Shown: in pieces, positions 1-4,429 of the stretch
Position numbering within the stretch: position 1 is the stretch's first letter
Layout of the letters: each line of letters opens with the position of its first letter
Source of the DNA: Streptomyces speibonae
GTDB lineage: Bacteria > Actinomycetota > Actinomycetes > Streptomycetales > Streptomycetaceae
NCBI GenBank assembly: GCA_000715605.1
Contig: KL568536.1
Span: 110,945-116,819, forward strand
Reading direction: 5' to 3'
DNA: 5,875 nt
The notes under the pieces: generated by a model
What the model saw: only the letters and a program-made list of their open reading frames with translations
What the model was told of the DNA's origin: nothing
Databases searched by the model: none
Made by a program: the position numbers and the translations under genes

Positions 1-224
1 GCGAGAACCTCCGCGTGCGCCGTGGGGTCGCCGGCGGCCTCGCGTTCGTTGTGGGCGGCGGCCAGCACGGTGCTGCCGTCCGCGGCCAGCACGACGGCGC
101 CGACGGGCACGTCCCCGCCCCGGACGGCCCGTGCGGCCTCGTCCAGGGCGAGGAGCATCGCCGCCCGCCAGCGGTCGCGTACCGGGTCCGGGGGCCCGGA
201 CGCGGCGGTGGTGGAGGACGGCAC
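1..224 (-). CDS. tadA: tRNA-specific adenosine deaminase TadA, N-terminal part (cut by window edge)
   Basis: TadA deaminates adenosine-34 to inosine in the tRNA anticodon wobble position, in the cytoplasm, using a zinc-bound water. About 74 codons are visible, the rest lying beyond the left edge. After a Pro/Ser/Ala-rich start, Trp19 and the helix that follows precede the DVPVGAVVL strand (residues 38-46). HNEREAAGDPTAHAEVL (58-74) then carries the HAE signature: His70 as zinc ligand and Glu72 as the proton shuttle. I chose the GTG at 224 because it lies two bases after the stop of the upstream gene and keeps the conserved Trp helix. The in-frame ATG at 158 would remove most of that helix. 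No strong ribosome site is at proper distance (a GGAG is 14 bases away), so translational coupling to the upstream gene is likely. The family is certain; only the exact start is open. Confidence 0.93.
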   Translation of the reverse strand, partial: MPSSTTAASGPPDPVRDRWRAAMLLALDEAARAVRGGDVPVGAVVLAADGSTVLAAAHNEREAAGDPTAHAEVL

Positions 225-226
225 GG

Positions 227-766
227 TCAGCGGACGGTCTCCAGGACCTCCGAGGCGCCCAGGGACTCGGCGATCTCGTTGACGGCGTCCCCGGTCATCG
301 AACGCAGCTCCTTCTCGCTCACGCCCAGGTCCTCCAGGACCTGCGCGTCACCGACCGGTCCGTGCGGCACGGCGTCGGCGGAGCCGGCCGACGCGGCGCC
401 GTCGTCGGCGTCCTCGTCGTCCGGTTCGCCGTCCTCGGTGCCGTCGAGGTCGAGGGCGTCCAGGTCCGTGCCGTCGTCCCCGGGCTCACGGCCGAGCAGC
501 TCGTCGGTGAGCAGGATCTCGCCGTAGCTGCTGCGGGCGGCCGCGGCGGCGTCGGAGACGTAGACCCGGGGGTCCTCCTCGCCGTCCACCCGGACGACGC
601 CGAACCAGCCGTCCTCCTGCTCGATCAGCACGAGCACCGTGTCCTCGTCGGGAGAGGCTTCCCGGGCCAGGTCGGCCAGATCCGACAGGGTTTCCACATC
701 GTCGAGCTCCGTGTCGCTCGCTTCCCACCCGTCTTCGGTGCGCGCGAGCAGTGCGGCGAAGTACAC
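227..766 (-). CDS. tRNA adenosine deaminase-associated protein
   Basis: This 179-residue protein matches the actinobacterial family that sits directly before tadA and is named for that position; no biochemical role is established as far as I know. Residues 1-92 form a compact conserved part (VYFAALLARTEDGWEAS at the start, then EQEDGWFGVVRVDGEED around 49-65). An acidic, probably disordered stretch follows at about 94-122, with 16 Asp/Glu in 29 residues. The C-terminal part (about 138-179) looks helical, with QVLEDLGVSEKELRSMTGDA. The start is set by GGGAG at 774-778, seven bases before the GTG at 766. An in-frame ATG at 787 would add seven residues but has no ribosome site. The gene ends two bases before tadA, so the pair is probably co-transcribed. 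A role as TadA partner or scaffold is inference from that context. Confidence 0.88.
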   Translation of the reverse strand: MYFAALLARTEDGWEASDTELDDVETLSDLADLAREASPDEDTVLVLIEQEDGWFGVVRVDGEEDPRVYVSDAAAAARSSYGEILLTDELLGREPGDDGTDLDALDLDGTEDGEPDDEDADDGAASAGSADAVPHGPVGDAQVLEDLGVSEKELRSMTGDAVNEIAESLGASEVLETVR

Positions 767-773
767 CGTGACT

Positions 774-778
774 CTCCC
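774..778 (-). promoter_or_regulatory. Ribosome binding site deciding the start of the tadA-associated gene
   Basis: GGGAG on the minus strand stands seven bases before the GTG at 766. It lies downstream of the alternative ATG at 787, which itself has no Shine-Dalgarno-like sequence, so it favours the GTG start. Confidence 0.6.
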
Positions 779-1011
779 ACTGGTCATAGGCGTGCCGGTT
801 GGGAATCCCCCCGGCGGAGGTGTGCGGACGAGGTCGGTGTGCCGAGCCCCGTCCATGGGGAATCGTGGCAGAAACAAGGCCGTCAGGGGATGCCTTCCGC
901 TGCCTGTGTCCGCCAGTTTCGATCGCAGTTCGCCGTGTGCGCCCCCGAAGGGCTCACCGGCGGGCCGATTGCCGCCACGTGCGGATCGTACGCGGCGCCG
1001 CCCGCCGTGCC

Positions 1012-1033
1012 CGTGCGGCACTCGTGCGGCACT
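1012..1033. repeat. Tandem 11-bp repeat, two perfect units
   Basis: CGTGCGGCACT occurs twice in direct succession (1012-1022 and 1023-1033), followed by a degenerate third unit starting CGGGCGGC. It is non-coding and most likely a replication-slippage product in GC-rich DNA. Confidence 0.7.
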
Positions 1034-1045
1034 CGGGCGGCGTGG

Positions 1046-1059
1046 CCGGGCTGACCCGG
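1046..1059 (-). terminator. Weak hairpin downstream of the 79-residue gene
   Basis: CCGGG and CCCGG form a perfect 5-bp stem around a CTGA loop, about 10 bases past the stop codon of the minus-strand gene. There is no T-tract. Streptomyces terminators often lack one, but a stem this short could also be chance. Confidence 0.3.
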
Positions 1060-1069
1060 GTGGTGACGT

Positions 1070-1309
1070 CTACCAGCGGAAGGTGCGCATGCGCATCGCG
1101 TGCCGCAGCCGGGCGGCCTTGGCGCGCCGCGGCTGGACCCGCTCGCGCAGTGCGCGGGCCTCGGCGAGTTCGCGCAGGAACCGGGCGCGGCGCCGTCGTC
1201 GCTCGGCCTCCGGCTCGGCCGCGGCACCGGCCGCGGGGCCGGTCCCGTTCGCGGCCGGGCCGGGTGTCTCGCGCAGCGACGGATCGTCCCGCTCTTCCTG
1301 CTCAGGCAT
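1070..1309 (-). CDS. Small Arg-rich conserved hypothetical protein (79 aa)
   Basis: No function is known to me, but I recognise it as a small protein conserved in Streptomyces. Residues 1-35 are acidic and Ala/Pro/Gly-rich (MPEQEERDDPSLRETPG at the start), probably disordered. From about residue 36 the chain becomes strongly basic and helical: EAERRRRRARFLRELAEARALRER, then RRAKAARLRHAMRMRTFRW at the very end. No membrane segment or signal peptide is seen. The basic helix with a conserved aromatic end suggests binding to nucleic acid or an acidic partner, which is inference. The start ATG at 1309 is supported by GGTGAT, a match to the 3' part of the Shine-Dalgarno consensus, six bases upstream. 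The same frame runs open back to 2050, but that part is antisense to upp and is not coding. The gene is divergent from upp across a 165-base gap. Confidence 0.75.
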   Translation of the reverse strand: MPEQEERDDPSLRETPGPAANGTGPAAGAAAEPEAERRRRRARFLRELAEARALRERVQPRRAKAARLRHAMRMRTFRW

Positions 1310-1474
1310 CGGTTCATCACCCCAGTCCGTCCCTCCCACCTTCCCCCGGACGGGTGGTTTGACGCCAGCGAACGGGTGGCGGGGACCCCGAGCGCTTGCC
1401 GTGCGCGCGGATGACGGGGTCCCGGGGCCCGGCTCCTGACGCCGGGGCCGGGGAGCCCGGCTACTGTTGACGGC
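1310..1474. promoter_or_regulatory. Divergent intergenic region between the 79-aa gene and upp
   Basis: This region must hold promoters for both directions. The upp side has a clear -10 element (1462-1467). For the 79-residue gene I see a ribosome site (1316-1321) but no clear promoter. TTGAC at 1359-1363 on the plus strand lacks a matching -10 at normal spacing. GGCTCC at 1431-1436 and GGAGCC at 1452-1457 can pair as an imperfect hairpin just before the upp -10. Confidence 0.55.
1462..1474 (+). promoter_or_regulatory. upp promoter -10 element, probable leaderless start
   Basis: TACTGT at 1462-1467 fits the TAnnnT pattern of a -10 element, and only seven bases separate it from the ATG at 1475. 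This puts the expected transcription start on or next to the A of the ATG. No Shine-Dalgarno sequence lies at normal distance; the nearest GGGGAG is about 20 bases away. A -35-like CTGACG lies at 1436-1441, with a rather long 20-base spacer. Confidence 0.6.
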
Positions 1475-2110
1475 ATGCGTCTCCACGTCGTCGACCACCC
1501 CCTGGTCGCCCACAAGCTCACCACGCTGCGCGATGAGCGCACCGACTCCGCGACCTTCCGCCGTCTCGCCGACGAGCTGGTCACCCTGCTCGCCTACGAG
1601 GCCACGCGCGACGTGCGCACCGAGCAGGTCGACATCCGGACCCCGGTCGAGCGGACCACGGGCGTCAAGCTCTCCCACCCGCGTCCGCTGGTGGTGCCGA
1701 TCCTCCGGGCCGGTCTCGGCATGCTGGACGGCATGGTCCGGCTGCTGCCGACCGCCGAGGTGGGCTTCCTCGGCATGATCCGCAACGAGGAGACGCTGCA
1801 GGCCTCGACGTACGCCACGCGGATGCCGGAGGACCTCTCCGGGCGTCAGGTCTACGTGCTGGACCCGATGCTGGCCACCGGCGGCACGCTGGTGGCGGCG
1901 ATCCAGGAGCTGATCAAGCGCGGCGCGGACGACGTGACCGCCGTGGTGCTGCTGGCCGCGCCCGAGGGCGTCGAGGTCATGGAGCGGGAGCTGGCCGGAA
2001 CGCCGGTGACGGTCGTGACGGCGTCGGTCGACGAGCGGCTCAACGAGCACGGCTACATCGTGCCGGGCCTCGGCGACGCGGGGGACCGGATGTACGGGGC
2101 GGCCGAGTAG
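1475..2110 (+). CDS. upp: Uracil phosphoribosyltransferase
   Basis: UPRT joins uracil and PRPP to give UMP and pyrophosphate, the salvage route for free uracil in the cytoplasm. The 211-residue length is usual for the bacterial enzyme. Family marks in order: [13 protein letters not shown] near the N-terminus (8-20); [12 protein letters not shown] (75-86); MIRNEETLQ (101-109), near the flexible substrate loop; the PRPP-binding motif [13 protein letters not shown] (126-138), with Asp130 and the Gly pair; and the uracil-binding end [12 protein letters not shown] (194-205). All expected residues are present and nothing is broken. The start at 1475 gives the normal N-terminus, and a -10 element seven bases upstream suggests a leaderless mRNA. 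The gene stands alone, convergent with the LytR-C gene and divergent from the 79-residue gene, so it is probably monocistronic. No pyrimidine-responsive attenuator is visible. Confidence 0.97.
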   Translation: MRLHVVDHPLVAHKLTTLRDERTDSATFRRLADELVTLLAYEATRDVRTEQVDIRTPVERTTGVKLSHPRPLVVPILRAGLGMLDGMVRLLPTAEVGFLGMIRNEETLQASTYATRMPEDLSGRQVYVLDPMLATGGTLVAAIQELIKRGADDVTAVVLLAAPEGVEVMERELAGTPVTVVTASVDERLNEHGYIVPGLGDAGDRMYGAAE

Positions 2111-2117
2111 TTCCTCG

Positions 2118-2146
2118 CGCCGGGCGCCCGGCGGCGGCTCTGCCGC
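2118..2146. terminator. Palindrome between convergent genes, probable bidirectional terminator
   Basis: CGCCGGGCGCCCGGCG at 2118-2133 is a perfect 16-bp palindrome that can fold in RNA from either strand. It starts eight bases after the upp stop and lies about 18 bases past the stop of the opposing gene. A second small stem, GCGGC/GCCGC at 2134-2146 with a three-base loop, follows. No T-tract is present. Placement in a 40-base convergent gap supports a role in ending both transcripts. Confidence 0.5.
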
Positions 2147-2150
2147 GCGT

Positions 2151-2789
2151 TCAGCAGTTCTTCTTCTTCGAGGCGGGCGTCGGATCCGGGTGGGCCAGTG
2201 CGGTCAGCGCCCGGTCGGCGTCCGTCTTCTTCGCCAGCTCCCGGAACCCGTCGCCGATGATGAGGTCGAGCTCGCCGCCCTTGCGGGCGGGGTCGGTGCG
2301 GCGTTCGGCGCCGGGGAGCTGGGTGCCGAGCACCGGCAGCGCCGTGTCGAGGGCGGAGGACGGGCCGAGCAGTACGCCGGTGCCCTTGACCTTCTTGTCG
2401 TACTCCTCGGGCGCGTTGGCGACATCGCCGATCTTGAAGCCGCGCTTCTTCAGCTCGTCGGCCGTCTTCTGGGCCAGCCCGCTGCGGGTGGTGGCGTTGA
2501 GGACGTTGACCGTGATCGTGCCGGGCACGGGGAGTGCCTTGGGGGCCGCCGCGGGGGTCGCGTCGGTGGCGCACGCGGCCTTGGTGCCCGCCGCGGAGGC
2601 GGAGTCGCCGCCGCCGGTGAACACGTCGATGAGCTGCAGGGTGCCCCAGCCGCCGGCGCCGAGGACGACGACGGAGGCGACGGTCAGCGCGATGATCCTC
2701 CCGCGCCGGCGGGGCCGGCGCATTCGCGGGTACCTGTCGCCGGTGATCCGGTACTGGCCGCCCATGCCGGGTGGAGTGAGCATGCTCAT
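2151..2789 (-). CDS. Membrane-anchored LytR C-terminal domain protein
   Basis: This 212-residue protein has a short N-terminal tail, a basic cluster RMRRPRRRGR (22-31) and one membrane segment of about 32-54, so the rest should lie outside the cell. A Gly/Ala/Ser-rich linker leads to the folded domain at about 91-180. That domain opens with TITVNVLNATTRSGLAQKTA and ends with LDLIIGDGFREL, which fits the LytR_C family. The family domain often follows the LytR-CpsA-Psr phosphotransferase domain that attaches glycopolymers to peptidoglycan. Here that catalytic domain is absent, so a wall-related accessory role is likely but unproven. Cys73 and the C-terminal Cys212 are both predicted outside the membrane and could pair. 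The ATG at 2789 has no ribosome site but has a -10 element six bases upstream; Met3 (2783) is an alternative start. The gene appears monocistronic. Confidence 0.85.
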   Translation of the reverse strand: MSMLTPPGMGGQYRITGDRYPRMRRPRRRGRIIALTVASVVVLGAGGWGTLQLIDVFTGGGDSASAAGTKAACATDATPAAAPKALPVPGTITVNVLNATTRSGLAQKTADELKKRGFKIGDVANAPEEYDKKVKGTGVLLGPSSALDTALPVLGTQLPGAERRTDPARKGGELDLIIGDGFRELAKKTDADRALTALAHPDPTPASKKKNC

Positions 2790-2824
2790 GAGCGCAGCGT
2801 AGTGCGCCCGGGCGTCCGTGCCTA
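2790..2824 (-). promoter_or_regulatory. Promoter of the LytR-C gene, probable leaderless start
   Basis: On the minus strand TAGGCA (2819-2824) and TACGCT (2796-2801) form a -35/-10 pair with a 17-base spacer. TAGGCA matches TTGACA at 4 of 6 positions, and TACGCT fits TAnnnT. The -10 ends six bases before the ATG at 2789, leaving no room for a ribosome site, so a leaderless message is expected. Confidence 0.55.
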
Positions 2825-2890
2825 CCAGATGATCATTCGACTGGGTGCAGTCCGCCCCGAAAGGGCCAAACCGGCCGTGGAAAGGCTTCC

Positions 2891-2929
2891 GAACGGGCGC
2901 CGGGGCGGGCGGAACGGGTCCTGAACGGG
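2891..2929. repeat. Three direct GAACGGG repeats at 21 and 11 base steps
   Basis: GAACGGG occurs at 2891-2897, 2912-2918 and 2923-2929 in a non-coding stretch between the 98-residue gene and the LytR-C promoter. The steps of 21 and 11 bases are close to two turns and one turn of the helix. One more copy is at 1370-1376 before upp. They could be protein-binding sites; chance is possible in this base composition. Confidence 0.35.
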
Positions 2930-2938
2930 TATGGGGCG

Positions 2939-2964
2939 GACCGGCTCCGCGGGGTGCCCCGGTC
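2939..2964 (-). terminator. Hairpin downstream of the 98-aa gene
   Basis: GACCGG (2939-2944) and CCGGTC (2959-2964) form a 6-bp stem. An alternative nested stem CGGGG/CCCCG, with a two-base loop, lies at 2950-2961. It starts about 15 bases past the stop codon of the minus-strand gene. No T-tract follows, so this is only a candidate. Confidence 0.3.
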
Positions 2965-2979
2965 TGCGGCCCGCGGCCC

Positions 2980-3276
2980 TCAGTCCAGCTCGAGCACGCG
3001 CGCGTGCAGCACCTGGCGCTGCTGGAGGGCCGCCCGCACGGCGCGGTGCAGTCCGTCCTCCAGGTAGAGATCGCCCTGCCACTTCACGACGTGCGCGAAG
3101 AGGTCGCCGTAGAAGGTCGAGTCCTCGGCGAGCAGGGTCTCGAGATCGAGCTGCTGCTTGGTCGTCACGAGCTGATCGAGGCGAACCGGGCGTGGCGCGA
3201 CGTCCGCCCACTGCCGGGTGCTTTCCCGGCCGTGGTCGGGGTACGGCCGGCCGTTTCCGATGCGCTTGAAGATCAC
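2980..3276 (-). CDS. Conserved 98-aa protein, ParB/sulfiredoxin-like; often annotated VapB-family antitoxin
   Basis: I recognise this as a highly conserved small actinobacterial protein, commonly given an automatic 'VapB family antitoxin' name. Its sequence suggests something else. It opens with MIFKRIGNGRPYPDHGR. A strand-like VRLDQL (31-36) is followed by a helical stretch. HVVKWQGDLYLEDGLHRAVR (62-81) then holds a D-G-x-H-R motif (Asp74, Gly75, His77, Arg78), followed by a helix and a final strand, HARVLEL. This order resembles the ParB/sulfiredoxin superfamily, in which a similar loop binds nucleotide or phosphate; that is my inference. No ribbon-helix-helix or AbrB-type antitoxin fold is obvious, and no PIN-domain toxin gene lies next to it. 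The start is a GTG at 3276 with a TAGGCT element six bases upstream, so the message is probably leaderless. It appears monocistronic. Confidence 0.8.
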   Translation of the reverse strand: MIFKRIGNGRPYPDHGRESTRQWADVAPRPVRLDQLVTTKQQLDLETLLAEDSTFYGDLFAHVVKWQGDLYLEDGLHRAVRAALQQRQVLHARVLELD

Positions 3277-3288
3277 ACGGAAAGCCTA
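3277..3288 (-). promoter_or_regulatory. -10 element of the 98-aa gene, probable leaderless start
   Basis: TAGGCT (3283-3288, minus strand) ends six bases before the GTG at 3276, and no Shine-Dalgarno sequence is present. The -35 region at normal spacing (around 3306-3311) is a poor match. A TTGACC lies only two bases upstream of the -10 and is too close to serve as its -35. Confidence 0.5.
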
Positions 3289-3377
3289 CCGGTCAAGACG
3301 TTCCGGGCGCAGCCATGGCGACGCAGTGCGACGCCGGAAAAGGTGTGTGAAACCGGGTGGAAAGGGTCTTCACCGGC

Positions 3378-3393
3378 GCGGCGTGTCCGCCGC
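3378..3393 (-). terminator. Hairpin downstream of the HhH-GPD gene
   Basis: GCGGCG and CGCCGC form a perfect 6-bp stem with a TGTC loop, about 75 bases past the stop codon of the HhH-GPD gene and before the promoter of the 98-residue gene. No T-tract. It is a reasonable but unproven terminator. Confidence 0.35.
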
Positions 3394-3466
3394 ACGGCGA
3401 CGCCCGCGAGGTGTTCCGGGCCCGATCGCGTGCGTGCGGTGACCGATTCCCCCGAAAGGAGCCGGG

Positions 3467-4069
3467 CTACGCGCCGGGCTTCTTCGCCGCCTTGGCGGCC
3501 TTGGCCGCGGCCTTCAGCTCCTGCTTGTGCGCCCGCACCTTGACCAGCGACTCCGGCCCGGTGATGTCGGCGACGGAGCGGAACGCCTCGTCCTCGCCGT
3601 AGGCGCCCGCGGCCTCCCGCCAGCCGGCGGGCCGGACACCGAGCTGCTTGCCGAGCAGGGCGAGGAAGATCTGCGCCTTCTGCTTGCCGAACCCCGGCAG
3701 GTCCTGCAACCGCTTCAGCAGCTCCTTGCCGTCGTCCACGCCCCGCCACACGGCCTCGGCGTCGCCGTCGTAGTGCTCGACGAGGTACTGGCACAGTTGC
3801 TGGATGCGGCCCGCCATGGAGCCCGGGTAGCGGTGCACGGCGGGCTTCTCGGAGAGCAGCGCCGCGAAGGCGTCGGGGTCGTACGCGGCGATCTCGTGCG
3901 CGTCCAGATCGTCCGCGCCGAGCCGCTCGGCGATCGTCGCCGGGCCCTTGAACGCCCACTCCATCGGGATCTGCTGGTCCAGCAGCATCCCGGTCAGCGC
4001 GGCGAGCGGGCTGCGGCCCAGCAGGGCGTCGGCGTCGGGGTCCTGGGCGAGGTGAAGAGTGACGTCCAT
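3467..4069 (-). CDS. HhH-GPD-type base excision DNA repair protein
   Basis: This 200-residue protein matches the actinobacterial HhH-GPD group. Members of the wider superfamily (EndoIII, MutY, AlkA) flip out damaged bases and cut the glycosidic bond. Residues 21-48 hold the conserved start PLAALTGMLLDQQIPMEWAF. The helix-hairpin-helix is LQDLPGFGKQKAQIFLALLG (121-140), which grips the DNA backbone. Where EndoIII has its catalytic Lys the aligned residue is Gln130, with Lys131 next to it. Where the superfamily has its catalytic Asp, about 25 residues after the hairpin Leu, the sequence reads GVRPAGW with no acid. The C-terminus is a Lys/Ala-rich tail (about 182-198) likely to bind DNA. I chose the ATG at 4069 because the protein-like sequence begins there; upstream sequence in frame is low-quality. 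No clear ribosome site; GATCAT six bases upstream is a weak -10 candidate. Confidence 0.85.
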   Translation of the reverse strand: MDVTLHLAQDPDADALLGRSPLAALTGMLLDQQIPMEWAFKGPATIAERLGADDLDAHEIAAYDPDAFAALLSEKPAVHRYPGSMAGRIQQLCQYLVEHYDGDAEAVWRGVDDGKELLKRLQDLPGFGKQKAQIFLALLGKQLGVRPAGWREAAGAYGEDEAFRSVADITGPESLVKVRAHKQELKAAAKAAKAAKKPGA

Positions 4070-4093
4070 GCCCCGATGATCGCGCGTCCGGGC
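4045..4093. repeat. Imperfect direct repeat, copy 1 (over the HhH-GPD start codon)
   Basis: This 49-base stretch shares three identical blocks, in the same order, with 4381-4426: GGGCGAGGTGAA (12), CGTCCATGCCCCG (13) and GTCCGGGC (8). The blocks are separated by unlike spacers of 6 and 10 bases here. It covers the start codon and first eight codons of the HhH-GPD gene. Confidence 0.7.
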
Positions 4094-4429
4094 CCGGGCC
4101 GCCCGTCGCGGGCCGGCGGGTCTGCCGGCAGCGGCCGAAGAGGGTCCGCGGCTACGTTGTCCCGCTGCCACTCGTGGCTGCGCTGACGTGGCCGGTCGTA
4201 GCACCTCGGCCGGGTAGGGCCCGATCACCTCGCGCCAGGCGTTCGCCACGTGGGAGGAGAGGAAGGGTACGCCTCGGCCGTCGGCGGACCGGAGGGCATC
4301 GGGCCGATGTGGGGAACAGGGCACGGGCCGGGACCGCGCCTTCCGCGTGCGGCCCGGCGGGACGTCGGCGGCGGGACCCCGGGCGAGGTGAAAGGGGCGT
4401 CCATGCCCCGGGGGGCGTGTCCGGGCTTC
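4070..4429. other. 360-bp gap between the HhH-GPD and siderophore reductase genes
   Basis: No intact gene is supported here. It contains the second copy of the direct repeat (4381-4426) and a stem GCCGGC/GCCGGC at 4112-4129 with a six-base loop. A patch on the minus strand at about 4200-4265 reads like coding sequence (SSHVANAWREVIGPYPAEVL, high G/C in third positions) in the HhH-GPD frame. A neighbouring patch at about 4130-4198 reads better in another frame. This could be a decayed gene with a frameshift, or an effect of base composition; I do not recognise the protein. No terminator for the reductase gene stands out. Confidence 0.4.
4381..4426. repeat. Imperfect direct repeat, copy 2 (after the siderophore reductase stop)
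   Basis: This 46-base stretch carries the three blocks shared with 4045-4093, with spacers of 5 and 8 bases. It begins three bases after the reductase stop codon on the minus strand. It contains the same CGGGGCATGGACG as the HhH-GPD start, but the reading frame after the ATG differs, so it is not a working gene start. Confidence 0.7.

Larger units (their letters stand above)
767..1069. other. Intergenic region upstream of the tadA-associated gene
   Basis: About 300 bases separate the tadA-associated start from the end of the 79-residue gene; both are on the minus strand. The minus frame stays open back to 1021, but its upstream part shows no protein-like character. I find no RNA gene and no convincing -35/-10 pair, although a promoter for the tadA pair must lie here unless it is read from further upstream. 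Visible structure: a 10-bp palindrome GCGGCGCCGC at about 992-1001, a tandem 11-bp repeat at 1012-1033 and a small hairpin at 1046-1059. Confidence 0.5.

Noticed and set aside
788..1021. N-terminal extension of the tadA-associated protein
   Set aside because: The sequence before 787 reads as low-complexity filler, and a good ribosome site marks the GTG at 766.
131..1054. Long plus-strand open frame (about 300 codons)
   Set aside because: It is antisense to tadA and its associated protein, which match known families. High GC opens long opposite frames.
1310..2050. Upstream extension of the 79-residue gene on the minus strand
   Set aside because: The extension is antisense to upp and crosses its promoter. 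The protein-like part begins at the ATG at 1309 with its own ribosome site.
2190..2924. Plus-strand frame opposite the LytR-C gene
   Set aside because: Gly/Ala/Val repeats and no family signature; the minus strand encodes a clear membrane-anchored protein.
2980..3276. Member of a VapBC toxin-antitoxin pair
   Set aside because: No PIN-domain or other toxin gene lies on either side, and the sequence looks ParB/sulfiredoxin-like rather than like a VapB DNA-binding fold.
4070..4324. N-terminal extension of the HhH-GPD protein
   Set aside because: Family-type sequence starts at the ATG at 4069. The extension ends in an Arg/Ala/Gly/Pro-rich stretch next to it, and its coding-like patch belongs to something else if to anything.
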